DNA from: Desulfocurvibacter africanus subsp. africanus DSM 2603
Lineage (GTDB): Bacteria; Desulfobacterota; Desulfovibrionia; Desulfovibrionales; Desulfovibrionaceae
DNA length: 64,000 nucleotides
Assembly (NCBI RefSeq): GCF_000422545.1
Contig: NZ_AULZ01000012.1
Coordinates: 1-64,000, forward strand
Direction of reading: 5' to 3'
Shown here one piece after another: positions 51,167 through 59,839 of this stretch; the first letter of the stretch is position 1; each line of letters opens with the position of its first letter. The notes beneath the pieces were generated by a model, which was not told the DNA's origin, did not search any database, and saw only the letters and a list, made by a program, of their open reading frames with translations. A program made the translations under genes and the position numbers.

Positions 51167-51717
51167 GACAGTGTCAGGCGATAGCCCGCATGGAGGATGC
51201 CGACCATGCCGGCCTTGCCCGTGCTCTCGCGGGGCAGGCGGATGGCCTCGAAGTGGCTGCGCACGTTCTTGACCTCGTTCACGGCCTTGCGGATGTCCTG
51301 GTAGAGCGCTTCGCTTCCGACCTGTGTGTCCACGAGCACGCGAAAGGTGTACGGGGCTCCGCCGTACTCGAACCACTCCTCCATGCGCACGGCGGCAAAC
51401 GGCGCCAGGGCCAGGCGCACGGCCTGGGCCGTGCCCTTGTAGCGGTGCACCTGCACCGCGTTGCGCACGGCCGTGCGTTTGCGCGCAAGGCTCCAGTCAG
51501 GGTCCCACACGTCCACGTGCAGCCTCGCGGCCAGGTGGGTCAGCACGGCCTCGTCCAGCTCGTCGATGCGCGCCCACAGGAGGCTATTGCGGCTGGAGGC
51601 GAGCACGCCGCGCAGCCTGGCGTCCAGGGCCAGGGCCGCGGCCCTGACGGCTTCGTCGCCGCTAAGAGATGGCGGCAGGAACTCCAGCAGGCCGACCTCG
51701 ACAAGCTTCCTACTCAT
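51163..51717 (-). CDS. Tail protein I (P2 gpI family), contractile-tail operon
   Basis: 184 residues from the ATG overlapping the J stop. RIDELDEAVLTHLAARLHVD, VHRYKGTAQAVRLALAPF and WFEYGGAPYTFRVLVDT give the family. It is the shortest of the three I proteins and ends without the extra C-terminal domain of the other two, just inside hairpin H3. It links J to the fibre in the outer baseplate. Confidence 0.88.
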   Translation of the reverse strand: MSRKLVEVGLLEFLPPSLSGDEAVRAAALALDARLRGVLASSRNSLLWARIDELDEAVLTHLAARLHVDVWDPDWSLARKRTAVRNAVQVHRYKGTAQAVRLALAPFAAVRMEEWFEYGGAPYTFRVLVDTQVGSEALYQDIRKAVNEVKNVRSHFEAIRLPRESTGKAGMVGILHAGYRLTLS

Positions 51718-52828
51718 CCTCCAGGCCTCCATAGCTCACATTCTTGCTGCCGAGCCGGGCCACCTGGCTCAGGTCCAGGGCCGTGTAGGCCGGAGAGGCG
51801 ACCTCCGCCCGCTTGGCCCCGGCAGCCCTGATGCGGCCGATCAGCTCGGACGGATTCAGGTCCCGGCCGAGCCTGGCCGACTGCCAGGCCACGTACTCGT
51901 CCACGGCCGCGTTCACCGCGGCCTGGATGGAGGCCAGGGCCAGCTTGTCCTCGGCATAGACCCAGTAGGTCACGTCCAGGTCGAAGGGCACGGGCGTCGG
52001 GGCCAGGACCTCCACGCTGTCCGTGAGCGGCCGGCGCTTCTCGGCCGTGAGCGCATCCTTGACAAGGTCGAGGATGTCCTGGCCCGGGATCTCGCCGCCG
52101 GCCAGCAGCAGCCGGACCTCGACCACGCCCGGAGCCGGCGAGTGCACGGACACGTCCGAGACCAGCGCGCTGGCGCTCTTGGCCCAGTACACGTAGGCCC
52201 CGGCCGGGCCGGCCGTGGAGAACGACTCGGGTGAGATGACCACGCGCTCGCGGAAGTGCTCGTCATCCTCCTCGTCGCAGCCGCCCGCGCTCTCGGTCGT
52301 GTTCGTCACGGCCGTGACGTCGAGCAGCGCGTCCATGAGACGGTTGATCTGGCCGGTCACGTAGCCGTTGCCGAGCGTGCCGGCTTCCCGGCATCGGGCC
52401 GTCACGTCCACGTGGAATTTGTTGGCCTCTATCTCGGCCGGGGCCGTGGTCTCGAAGACGAGCACATGGTCGGGCGTGGCCCGCGTGCCGGCCGGTATGG
52501 CCACGGGGTACTCCGGGGCCTGGGGCCTGGAGAAACGTAGCGTTACCTGAGCCGGGACAGCGGGCAGGCGCTGCACGTCCGAGAGCACCCCGATGTGGTC
52601 CAGGTACTCGCCGTCGGCCAGGGCCACGAGGTTGCGCTTGCCGGCCAGGTCGATGAGCACGTTCTGCTGCACGACGATCGCGGCCAGGGCCTCCAGGAAC
52701 AGCCGCTCCGGCGCGCCGGGCGCCAGGCTGCGGCCCGTGAATCCCTGATGCGCGAGCAGGATTGCGTCCCTGACCTTGGCCGCGTCGGTCTCGCAAAAGG
52801 ACACCGCGGGCAGGGTCTTGAGGTTCAC
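51710..52828 (-). CDS. Baseplate J-like protein, contractile-tail operon
   Basis: 372 residues, GTG start overlapping the W stop. LPAVSFCETDAAKVRDAILL, IPAGTRATPDHVLVFET, GNGYVTGQINRLMD and ARLGRDLNPSEL form the J core. It is the resident wedge protein that the two orphan cassettes duplicate. It starts in the same way as J of cassette 2 but differs in the middle third. Confidence 0.92.
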   Translation of the reverse strand: MNLKTLPAVSFCETDAAKVRDAILLAHQGFTGRSLAPGAPERLFLEALAAIVVQQNVLIDLAGKRNLVALADGEYLDHIGVLSDVQRLPAVPAQVTLRFSRPQAPEYPVAIPAGTRATPDHVLVFETTAPAEIEANKFHVDVTARCREAGTLGNGYVTGQINRLMDALLDVTAVTNTTESAGGCDEEDDEHFRERVVISPESFSTAGPAGAYVYWAKSASALVSDVSVHSPAPGVVEVRLLLAGGEIPGQDILDLVKDALTAEKRRPLTDSVEVLAPTPVPFDLDVTYWVYAEDKLALASIQAAVNAAVDEYVAWQSARLGRDLNPSELIGRIRAAGAKRAEVASPAYTALDLSQVARLGSKNVSYGGLEDE

Positions 52829-53157
52829 AGCACGCCCTCCTTGACCCGGATGCGCAGCACTGGCTTAAGCCGCCCCTCGCCCGCGTCCGTGGCGTCGTTG
52901 CGCCAGTCGATGCGCGCCACGCTCACGCGCGGCTCGTAACGTTGCACGGCCTGCACCATGGACGCCGCGCAGCGGGCCTTGGCCTCGGGCGTGGGCGCGT
53001 CTAGCCAGCCCATGTCCACGCCGAAGGCGCGGTCCAGGACCACGCTGCCCTTGGGCGTGCCCAGGATGACGCGCACGTTCTGCAGAATTTCGGTCAGCCC
53101 GGTCGCCCCGATTACCAGCGGCACGGGCGTGGTCGTGACTTCGATTTCAGCGCTCAT
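52825..53157 (-). CDS. Baseplate wedge protein W (GPW/gp25 family)
   Basis: 110 residues. GLTEILQNVRVILGTPKGSV and FGVDMGWLDAPTPEAKARC, then YEPRVSVARIDW, is the gp25-like lysozyme-fold wedge protein that nucleates sheath attachment. It has no counterpart in either orphan cassette. Overlaps U by four bases (ATGA type). Confidence 0.92.
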   Translation of the reverse strand: MSAEIEVTTTPVPLVIGATGLTEILQNVRVILGTPKGSVVLDRAFGVDMGWLDAPTPEAKARCAASMVQAVQRYEPRVSVARIDWRNDATDAGEGRLKPVLRIRVKEGVL

Positions 53158-53540
53158 GCGTACTCCATGAATTTGGCCTGCAGCTCGACCACCATGGGCT
53201 TGCCCTTGCCGGTCGTCTGTTTCCAGGATTCCGAAAGCTCCACGAGCACGAAGGTGCCCAGGTTCACGCCGCCGATGATGAGCGGCTGCTCCTCAGCCTC
53301 GGACAGGCAATCCTCCAGAAGCTCCAGCTCCTCGGCCGGATCGGCCAGGAAGGCCGTGTCCAGGCGCATGCGCAGGCTCACCTCGGCCAGGTCCCGGCCC
53401 AGGGTCTGCAGGCGCGGCCTGCCGTCGAGCACCTCGTGCCGCGCGTGGCGCAGGCCCTGCCTGCGCTCCAGGTCGCGGAAGGTGCGCGTGCCCAGGCTGG
53501 ACACTTCAAAGGCAATGGACCCGAAACTGCCTACCTGCAT
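53154..53540 (-). CDS. Tail protein U (P2 gpU family)
   Basis: 128 residues. FGSIAFEVSSLGTRTFRDLE, LGRDLAEVSLRMRLDTAF and LIIGGVNLGTFVLVELSES follow P2 gpU, a tail completion or hub-associated protein. In P2 the gene lies next to X and D; here it stands between V and W. Confidence 0.85.
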   Translation of the reverse strand: MQVGSFGSIAFEVSSLGTRTFRDLERRQGLRHARHEVLDGRPRLQTLGRDLAEVSLRMRLDTAFLADPAEELELLEDCLSEAEEQPLIIGGVNLGTFVLVELSESWKQTTGKGKPMVVELQAKFMEYA

Positions 53541-53549
53541 GGGGTTCTC

Positions 53550-53741
53550 CTATTTGTGCGCCGTGGCCGGCGGGACGGTCGGCGTGCCGCCGATGTCCTC
53601 CAGCTTCTGCAACTCGGCATAGATACCCTTGGCCACGCACTCGACGAAGAGTTGCAGCCCGGAATATGTGGTGTCGAACAGGTCATGGCCTTCCATTTCT
53701 CTCAGGATGGCATCCTTGATGGCCTGGGCGTTCGTCGCCAT
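53550..53741 (-). CDS. Small tail-operon protein of unknown function
   Basis: 63 residues from the ATG behind AAGGAGGAG. MATNAQAIKDAILREMEGHD and a second helix (LFVECVAKGIYAELQKLEDI) suggest a small helical protein. It is in the operon between V and U. No family recognised. The 130 bp before it hold hairpins only. Confidence 0.65.
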   Translation of the reverse strand: MATNAQAIKDAILREMEGHDLFDTTYSGLQLFVECVAKGIYAELQKLEDIGGTPTVPPATAHK

Positions 53742-53780
53742 GCGCTCCTCCTTGTGCTGGGCGCTGTCGTCACACTGTCT

Positions 53781-53872
53781 TGGAGAGGGCTCTGCCCTCT
53801 CCATTCCCGACAGGGGCGGGTGGGGTCCGGGGAGGGCAAAGCCCTTTCCGGTTCATGGCCAGATGGCCCTAA
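53781..53872. repeat. Hairpin cluster related to 13.55-13.62 kb
   Basis: TGGAGAGGGCTCTGCCCTCTCCA is a perfect hairpin; then GGGGAGGGCAAAGCCCTTTCC, which shares GGGAGGGCAAAGCCCT with the sequence near 13.59 kb. It interrupts the tail operon between V and the small gene. Confidence 0.6.
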
Positions 53873-54589
53873 CTACATGCTCGCAAACACCACCGCGGAC
53901 TTCTGCGGGTGCTTTATGCCGAGCACGGCGCAGATGCAGTTGCCGGTGACCACGCCGTCCAGCGGCGTCACGGACCCGCCCGGACTGACGAGCGAAATCT
54001 TCGGCGCGCTGACCGTGGCCTCGCCCGTGACCGTGATGTTCAGGGTCCCGCCCACGGTTCCGGTCTGGTTGCCCGTCACGCTCACGCTCTGGTCACCGCC
54101 CACCGTGGCCGTGAAGTTCTTGACCACATCGAGCTGCATGTTGCCGCCTTTGCCGGGTTCCTCGCTTTCGCTGACCGAGAGCCGCGCGTCGCCCAGGACC
54201 GAGCCCGTCAGCGTGTGCTCCTTGCGGTCGTACTCCAGGCTCGTGCCGTCACTGAACGTCACGTGCCATTTGTCCGCGCTGGCCACGGGCACGGTGTCCC
54301 GGCTGGAGTAGAAGCTGCCGAGCACGAAGCCCGTCTCCAGGCCCATGGGCAGGAACACGCACAGGACCTGCTCGCCCACGTCGGGCATGGCGTAGTCCTT
54401 GTCCGCATGGGTCTTGCGCACGAGCACGGGCAGGTCGTGCGTGATGAGGCCGTCCGCGTTGCCGGGCGTGGCCAGGCGCACCTGCGCCGTGCCCCTGGCC
54501 GCGTCCACGGACGTAACCTCGCCGACCTGCACGCTCTGGTTGAGCCTGGCCTCCAGGCTGCGGATCCTGCGTTCGATGTCCTTCAGCAT
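53873..54589 (-). CDS. Baseplate spike protein V (P2 gpV / Mu gp45 family)
   Basis: 238 residues. An N-terminal helix (DIERRIRSLEARLNQ) is followed by an OB-fold (VGEVTSVDAARGTAQVRLAT, VGEQVLCVFLPMGLETGFVL) and then a repetitive beta-helix (GGDQSVSVTGNQTGTVGGTL, NITVTGEATVSAP). This is the trimeric needle that punctures the outer membrane. The end (VTGNCICAVLGIKHPQKSAV) lacks the H-x-H iron-binding tip of P2 gpV but has one His. Confidence 0.9.
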   Translation of the reverse strand: MLKDIERRIRSLEARLNQSVQVGEVTSVDAARGTAQVRLATPGNADGLITHDLPVLVRKTHADKDYAMPDVGEQVLCVFLPMGLETGFVLGSFYSSRDTVPVASADKWHVTFSDGTSLEYDRKEHTLTGSVLGDARLSVSESEEPGKGGNMQLDVVKNFTATVGGDQSVSVTGNQTGTVGGTLNITVTGEATVSAPKISLVSPGGSVTPLDGVVTGNCICAVLGIKHPQKSAVVFASM

Positions 54590-54590
54590 G

Positions 54591-55610
54591 TCAGTACTCC
54601 AGTATCTTGCGGATGCTCAGGTCCGTGCGAAAGCCGCCGGATGCGTCCAGGCTGTGCACGCACTGCTCGATGAACCAGTTGGGTTTGTCGAACGACCCGA
54701 AACCCTTGAGCTTCACGACCATGCCCGCCGCCAGCCCCGGCTGGCCCATGAGCGGGATGTCGCCGCTTAAGGCGTCCTTGTTGGCCTCGCGCAGCTCGGC
54801 CCGGGCCCGCTCCTGGGCCCCGGCCAGGGACTCCACGCGGCCCTGCACGTGCAGGGTCTGGCCCACGGCCGGCGCGTCGGTCGGCGTGAATGTGTGCAGC
54901 TGGTTCTCGGCCTTGCTCACGTCCTTCCAGATGACCGCGCAGGCCCGGTACGTCCCGCTGGTCCTGTATGCCAGCGAGTAGCCGGACAGCGTGGCCACGC
55001 CGCGCTCGATGGTCATGGCCGGAGCCTGGGCCTCCTGGTCCTTGGGCGAGTAGACCACGAGCTTTCCGTCGTGGACCTTGAGCTCCAGGCTGCGCTCGCG
55101 GCACAGCCTGTCCAGGAAGGACAGGTCCGACTCGTCGCGCTGGTCCAACCGCTCGAAGGTGCAGGCCGTGGGGGCCTGCCAGTCGAGCGATATCTTGGCC
55201 TCCTTGGCGATCTGTCCGGCCACGGCCTTGAGGCTCGTGGACTTCCAGCCCCTGCTGCGCGACTCCTGGCGCAGGGCCTGGGTGAGGAAGGCGCTGGAGG
55301 CCTTGATCTCGACCACGTCCGGCGCGCCGCTGAAGCGCACCTCGTCCACCTCGAAGCTGCCCAGGCGCAGCTCGTGATTGTCCTTGGGCCCGTGCCAGTC
55401 CGTGGCGACGAGCACGGCCTCCACGCGCTCCGTGGGCTGCGGCAGCCAGTCGCCGCGCCACAGCCCCTCGTCGTCTCGCAGGCGGATGGTCAGGTCGTCG
55501 GCCATGCCGCCGGCATGGTCCGTGTAGCTGGCGCTTAGCAGGTACGCGGCCAGGTCCTTGCTGATGTCCTTGCCCTGGTAGGTAATGCGCATGACTGCCT
55601 GGCGCATCAT
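54591..55610 (-). CDS. Baseplate hub protein D (late control D family)
   Basis: 339 residues, start overlapping the stop of X. ITYQGKDISKDLAAYLLSAS, DDLTIRLRDDEGLWRGDWLP, RDESDLSFLDRLCRERSLEL and the C-terminal KPNWFIEQCVHSLDASGGFR are hallmarks of the D family (gp27-like hub). It carries the spike on one side and receives the tube on the other. Confidence 0.93.
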   Translation of the reverse strand: MMRQAVMRITYQGKDISKDLAAYLLSASYTDHAGGMADDLTIRLRDDEGLWRGDWLPQPTERVEAVLVATDWHGPKDNHELRLGSFEVDEVRFSGAPDVVEIKASSAFLTQALRQESRSRGWKSTSLKAVAGQIAKEAKISLDWQAPTACTFERLDQRDESDLSFLDRLCRERSLELKVHDGKLVVYSPKDQEAQAPAMTIERGVATLSGYSLAYRTSGTYRACAVIWKDVSKAENQLHTFTPTDAPAVGQTLHVQGRVESLAGAQERARAELREANKDALSGDIPLMGQPGLAAGMVVKLKGFGSFDKPNWFIEQCVHSLDASGGFRTDLSIRKILEY

Positions 55611-55819
55611 CGCCTCCAGGGCGGCAGCGTGGCCGCGGGCGCGGCAGCCGGCAGTTCGGGGACGTTGAGAACCACGCCGGCCGAGAACACGGCCACCTCC
55701 TGCTGCTGCGGGTTGGCCGCCAGCAGCAGGTGCATGCGCGTCTCGTCATTCCACAGGCGATAGGCGATGAGATCCCAGGTGTCGCCCTGGGTCGTGGTGT
55801 ATGGGTTAGGCAAAAGCAC
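55607..55819 (-). CDS. Tail protein X (LysM-like)
   Basis: 70 residues. YTTTQGDTWDLIAYRLWNDE and LLLAANPQQQEVAVFSAG, then VVLNVPELP, is a LysM-like module as in P2 gpX, thought to contact peptidoglycan or the tube end. Overlaps both neighbours. Confidence 0.9.
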   Translation of the reverse strand: MLLPNPYTTTQGDTWDLIAYRLWNDETRMHLLLAANPQQQEVAVFSAGVVLNVPELPAAAPAATLPPWRR

Positions 55820-57287
55820 GGCTCTGTTCCTCGCGCATGATCTCGCGCATAGCCTCGCGGACCACGGTCTTTATCCCACGCGCGTCGGCCCGCAGGCCCT
55901 GGTCCACGGCCGCGCGGACCGCCTCCGGGTTCTGCGCGCCGGCCGCGATGCTGATGGTCGGGGAGTAGTTGAGCGCCACATAGCCGCCGGATTGGGGCGA
56001 CAGGGCCGAAGCAGAGACAGGCAGGGCCTGGGGCGAGGCCTGGGCCATGTTGAACGACTGGTCCAGAGGCCGGTTGTTTATGCTTGTGCCGAGCTGCGAC
56101 GCGGCAGGAGCAGGCTTGACCGCGCCGACTCCGGCCGAGCTCCGGGCGCCGGTCACCATTGTGATGCTTGGGGATTGCTTGAAATCCACTCCGCCCTGCC
56201 CTGCCCGCTTTGCCGGCCCGTTGCTGATGCTTGCACCCAGGTTCGCGCCGCGCGGCGCGGCAGGCACGATCGTGGTCACGCCCTGCGCATTCCCGATCGG
56301 CCTGCTTTTCATCCACGGGTCCGGGGGCGTCTTAAGGCCGCGTTGGATGGCAATCTCGATGTCTATTTTCCTGAGCGTCTTGTCGTGTTCCTCGCGGTCT
56401 TCTCGATAGAAACTGCCCGCCTTGGCCCGCGAGACCCGCCGCCTCTGCTCCATGAGCAGGGCTTCGTCGGTCTGCATCTTGGTCAGGTAGTCGGCGCCGG
56501 CATCCCGGTTCAGATAGAATTTGAGGGTTTGCCAGGAATTCAAGCGATCCTGGACTCCCAGCTTGCCTATGGGCGACTTCGTGTAATCCGACAGAAGCCC
56601 GATGAAAGTCCCGAGCCCTGCGCCCGCCAACAGCCCCTGCGGGCCGACGCGTGCTCCAAGCTCTGCGCCCTTGGTCCCGCCTTGCCAAGCGCTCGCCAGG
56701 GTCTCATCCCAGCCATGCCGCTTGGGCGGAGGGACTGTGTCGATCAAGGGCCTGCGGCGTGCGATCTCCGCCTCGGCCCTCTGCCTCCAGGGCTCCTTGT
56801 AATCGAGATCCAGTTTGTCCAGCGCCTTGCGCGTCTCCCGGATGTCCGCATCAATGAAATCCTTGTACGGAGTGCGCCCTCTCGCACGTTCGAGATTCTC
56901 CAGACGGCGCGTCAATCCTTGCCTGGTATGCATGTTTGCTTCGAATTCCTTCCGCCCATCCTCGTCGAACATGTACTTGAGGGATTCCATGGGCCGCAGC
57001 CAGCCCTGCTGCTCAAGGTTGGCCCAGGGCAGCAGCTCTGCTTCGAGCTGAACCAGGCCTCCCAGCGCCCCACCCTTGAAGGCGCCCACCGACTTGCTCA
57101 AGCCGCCGAGCTTAGCGCCGAGCTTGGCGGACTCCCGGATGCGCTTGAAGCTGTCGATCAGCTCGCTCTCGGGCAGTTCATCCAGAATCTGATCGAACAG
57201 GAGGCCGATACTGTCCCCAAGCTCCACTTTCAGAGCGGGACTGCCCTTCCCGGCTGCGCTGTCCTGCGTACTTTTATTCTCAGCCAT
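55806..57287 (-). CDS. Tape measure protein, contractile tail
   Basis: 493 residues. Helical, charged N-terminal half (LDKLDLDYKEPWRQRAEAEI, KAGSFYREDREEHDKTLRKI) with a Gly-rich hinge (GPQGLLAGAGLGTFIGLLSD); C-terminal part Ser/Ala-rich ending in helices (VVREAMREIMREEQS). By tape-measure scaling the tail would be about 75 nm. It is shorter than the 815 residues of P2 gpT. It follows E/E+E' as in P2. Confidence 0.8.
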   Translation of the reverse strand: MAENKSTQDSAAGKGSPALKVELGDSIGLLFDQILDELPESELIDSFKRIRESAKLGAKLGGLSKSVGAFKGGALGGLVQLEAELLPWANLEQQGWLRPMESLKYMFDEDGRKEFEANMHTRQGLTRRLENLERARGRTPYKDFIDADIRETRKALDKLDLDYKEPWRQRAEAEIARRRPLIDTVPPPKRHGWDETLASAWQGGTKGAELGARVGPQGLLAGAGLGTFIGLLSDYTKSPIGKLGVQDRLNSWQTLKFYLNRDAGADYLTKMQTDEALLMEQRRRVSRAKAGSFYREDREEHDKTLRKIDIEIAIQRGLKTPPDPWMKSRPIGNAQGVTTIVPAAPRGANLGASISNGPAKRAGQGGVDFKQSPSITMVTGARSSAGVGAVKPAPAASQLGTSINNRPLDQSFNMAQASPQALPVSASALSPQSGGYVALNYSPTISIAAGAQNPEAVRAAVDQGLRADARGIKTVVREAMREIMREEQSRAFA

Positions 57288-57407
57288 GCTTCAGCTCCCC
57301 GCCGCTCGCCTCGCGGCGGCCATTGGACCTGGCGAAGTCGCTCGCCGGCTTGTGTGGGGCCTGGCGGCCCGGGCTGTGTGCCCAGGCCGCCAGGCGCATG
57401 CTCTCCG

Positions 57408-57829
57408 CTATCCTGGACTGCCGGGCCGGCCGTCGGTTGGAATCGCTTCCAGCCACTCGGCCAGCTCCCGCATGTCCAGCTCCAGGCACTCGCCTAATCC
57501 CCAGCCTGCGTAGCGGCAGAGGGCGAGGACGGCTCGCCGGAGTTCGAGCTCCGGGACAAAAAACCGTCCCCTGCGTAAGCCTCCTGCAGCTTGGCGTAGT
57601 CCGCGATCTCCAGCTCCTCGATGCTCTGCACGGGCACTCCGGCCAGCACGGCGAACAGGCAGATCTCGGTCTCCTCGTTGCCGTGCTCGCGGCCGTAGGA
57701 CTCGCGGGCCAGCCTGGCCGCGGCCAGGCGGTCGCGCACCTTGCGGCTCACGCGCAGGCTGAGCTGGCTGGTCTTTTGGCCGTCCACGTCCACCGGGGTG
57801 TCCAGGGTGATGCTGCGTATGTCGCTCAC
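57408..57829 (-). CDS. Tail chaperone E+E' made by -1 frameshift
   Basis: Slippage on T-TTT-TTG (57557-57563) joins 91 codons of E to 49 codons of the -1 frame, giving 140 residues. The extension reads VPELELRRAVLALCRYAGWG, then LGECLELDMRELAEWLEAIP, which resembles the GpE-type E' domain (helix then E-L-x-x-W). P2 uses the same heptamer at the same place. A CCGGAG/CTCCGG stem starts a few bases downstream and could stimulate the shift. E+E' binds the tape measure. Confidence 0.88.
57494..57829 (-). CDS. Tail chaperone E (0-frame product)
   Basis: 111 residues. ITLDTPVDVDGQKTSQLSLR and CLFAVLAGVPVQSIEELEIA, DYAKLQEAY, are the conserved E/Mu gp41-like chaperone blocks. The unshifted frame runs 20 codons past the heptamer (SRSSNSGEPSSPSAATQAGD). 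It lies after the tube gene, before the tape measure. Confidence 0.88.
   Translation of the reverse strand: MSDIRSITLDTPVDVDGQKTSQLSLRVSRKVRDRLAAARLARESYGREHGNEETEICLFAVLAGVPVQSIEELEIADYAKLQEAYAGDGFLSRSSNSGEPSSPSAATQAGD
57557..57563 (-). promoter_or_regulatory. -1 programmed frameshift site T TTT TTG
   Basis: The 0 frame reads GGT TTT TTG TCC CGG; the heptamer is in the correct register. CCGGAG-ctcgaa-CTCCGG, three bases downstream, is a potential stimulator. Confidence 0.87.
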
Positions 57830-57838
57830 GTGCGCCCC

Positions 57839-58357
57839 TTACATGCCCAGCTGGGTGCGGACCTCGGCGAGCTGATCCTCGCCGCCCACCTTGTGGATGT
57901 AGTTGAGCTTGTCGATCTCAAGCTCCTCCTTCCCGTTCAGTTCGACCTTCAAGTAGGTCGTCTCGAACACGTACTCGGCGTCCATGGGCTTGCCCACCTC
58001 GAGCTTGCCCAGGCCGCTCTTCTTGGGCAGGCCCTTGACGATCACGCGCAGGGGCATGGGCGTAAGGCGCCCGGAGCCGCCGTCATGGACCTGGATGGAG
58101 CCGCGCAGCTCCAGGTGCACGGCCGAAGCCTTGCCAAGGCGCAGGGCCGCGGCCGTGACCGTGCGGAACTTGATGGTCGTGGTCATGGACTTGAAGTGGC
58201 CCATGACCGGGCTTTCGTACTCGCCGGCGATGCCCGCGCCCGAGACCGTCTCGGTCATGAGCTCGGGCTCGGGGAGCTGGGCGTCCACGACGCCAAGCAG
58301 GACTTCGCCGTCCTGGTAGCAGCGGAAGCCGATGATCTTCTCGGGAATCTTGCTCAT
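57839..58357 (-). CDS. Major tail tube protein (P2 FII family)
   Basis: 172 residues. KIIGFRCYQDGEVLLGVVDA, ELMTETVSGAGIAGEYESPV and MKSM-type GHFKSMTTTIKFRTV are the FII pattern; the end VELNGKEELEIDKLNYIHKV with GED-Q-L completes it. It forms the rigid inner tube that is driven through the target envelope. Confidence 0.93.
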   Translation of the reverse strand: MSKIPEKIIGFRCYQDGEVLLGVVDAQLPEPELMTETVSGAGIAGEYESPVMGHFKSMTTTIKFRTVTAAALRLGKASAVHLELRGSIQVHDGGSGRLTPMPLRVIVKGLPKKSGLGKLEVGKPMDAEYVFETTYLKVELNGKEELEIDKLNYIHKVGGEDQLAEVRTQLGM

Positions 58358-58369
58358 GGCTTTGGCCTC

Positions 58370-59836
58370 CTAGCCGAACAGGGCCTGCAGGTAGCTCGGG
58401 TCGTATTCGAGCACGAACTCGATGTCCCGGGCCGGCGCAGGCGGGTTGAGGTACACGTGGAAGCGCAGCACGCCGTCCATGATGTCGGTCACGGGGTTCT
58501 CGGCCTCCAGGAAGGTCACGCGGCCGCCGTTGATGATCTCGCGGCTGGTCAGCCCGTTCAGGTTCACGTTCTCGCTGTCCACGATGGTCTGGATGAGCCG
58601 GCGCCGGATGGGCCAGTCCACCTTCTGGAAGTAGGTCAGGATGAGCCGGTTGGCGTACCAGCCGAAGAAGCGGCGGATGGGAATCCAGGCGTCCTTGGGA
58701 TCGGTCACGCTCGGGTAGGCCGCGGTGCGGTTGCCCCAGGCCTTCCAGCCGCCGTCCCAGTTGATGGCCGTGATGATGCCCTGGCCGTTCAGGTAGTTGG
58801 CCTGGTCCAGGCCCAGGTACACGTCCACGCCACCAGCCTTGGCGCCCTCGATCATGAGTCGATTGTTGCTCGGGCTGCGGTAGGGGATGTCGTCGTTGTC
58901 CGCGTCGATGGAGGCCATGAGCGCGGCCAGGTGCGTGGACAGGTGGTGCTGCACGCCGCTCACGCTGACCTTGGGCCAGCAGACTACCAGGTTCTCGGAG
59001 GTCAGGTTGTTGATCTCCTTGTTCTTGGTCGCGTCGGCGTACTTGCTCACCACGGTATCGTCGATGTCCACCAGGGCGATGGCCCGGAACAGGGAGTTGA
59101 TGCCCTCGCACTTGGCGTCCATGGCAATGGCCACGCCAGCCTGCATGCTGAACCTGGGGGCCACGATCTGGCCGGGCACCAGGCGCAGGCGCGGGAAGAC
59201 CTCGTGCACGAGCTCAAGGCCCGTGCGCTTGCCCGTCTCGGCGTCCACGCCGCCGATGACGTCGTTGCCCGTGACCTTGGAGGGGTCGCCGTACTCGTAG
59301 CTGACCTGCAGGCTGGCGCCCGTCGGGATGGCGGACTTAGGAGCCTCGGGGTCCACGGGGTCCTTGGGGCGTGTGATGGTGCCCAGGGCCAGGTCCACAG
59401 TGTAGTCCGGGCCCAGCACGTAGGTCGTCAGGCCGTCCTGGCTGCTGACCACGGGATTGGCCACCAGGCCGACGTGGGCCAGCTGGGCCGTGCCCGAACC
59501 GTTCAGGGTCACGGCCTCGGCCGCCACGGCGGTCTTGTGCGTGCTCGGGTCGAAGACGTTGATGCACACCAGCGGGCCCACGCCGTACAGGCCGAAGGCC
59601 ACCTTGGCCACCTCGCACAGGGTGTAGGCGGACAGGTCATCGCTCCAGCCGAGCTGGTCCACGAACTCTGCGTAGGTGGAGCACAGCACGGGCTGGTTGA
59701 CCGGCCTGGCCTTGCCCGCATCGAGCAGGTGCACCGGAGCGGAGCCGAAGGCCACGATGAGCCCGGCGCTCACGCTCCTGGGCGGCAAAAGGGATGTCGG
59801 GATCTCGGATGCATAGACGCCATGCTTGTAGCTCAT
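58370..59836 (-). CDS. Contractile tail sheath protein (P2 FI family)
   Basis: 488 residues. YKHGVYASEIPTSLLPPRSV, PLVCINVFDPSTHK, WPKVSVSGV, and the C-terminal VKIGNY-like handshake region (NGGRVTFLEAENPVTDIMDG, LRFHVYLNPPAPARDIEFVL, YDPSYLQALF) identify the sheath. The presence of an intact sheath next to a tube and baseplate set with no head genes is the main evidence for an R-type particle. Confidence 0.95.
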   Translation of the reverse strand: MSYKHGVYASEIPTSLLPPRSVSAGLIVAFGSAPVHLLDAGKARPVNQPVLCSTYAEFVDQLGWSDDLSAYTLCEVAKVAFGLYGVGPLVCINVFDPSTHKTAVAAEAVTLNGSGTAQLAHVGLVANPVVSSQDGLTTYVLGPDYTVDLALGTITRPKDPVDPEAPKSAIPTGASLQVSYEYGDPSKVTGNDVIGGVDAETGKRTGLELVHEVFPRLRLVPGQIVAPRFSMQAGVAIAMDAKCEGINSLFRAIALVDIDDTVVSKYADATKNKEINNLTSENLVVCWPKVSVSGVQHHLSTHLAALMASIDADNDDIPYRSPSNNRLMIEGAKAGGVDVYLGLDQANYLNGQGIITAINWDGGWKAWGNRTAAYPSVTDPKDAWIPIRRFFGWYANRLILTYFQKVDWPIRRRLIQTIVDSENVNLNGLTSREIINGGRVTFLEAENPVTDIMDGVLRFHVYLNPPAPARDIEFVLEYDPSYLQALFG

Positions 59837-59839
59837 GGG

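Noticed and set aside
57280-57489. 69-codon frame between E and the tape measure
   Set aside because: Overlaps the E' extension in another frame and has no family features.
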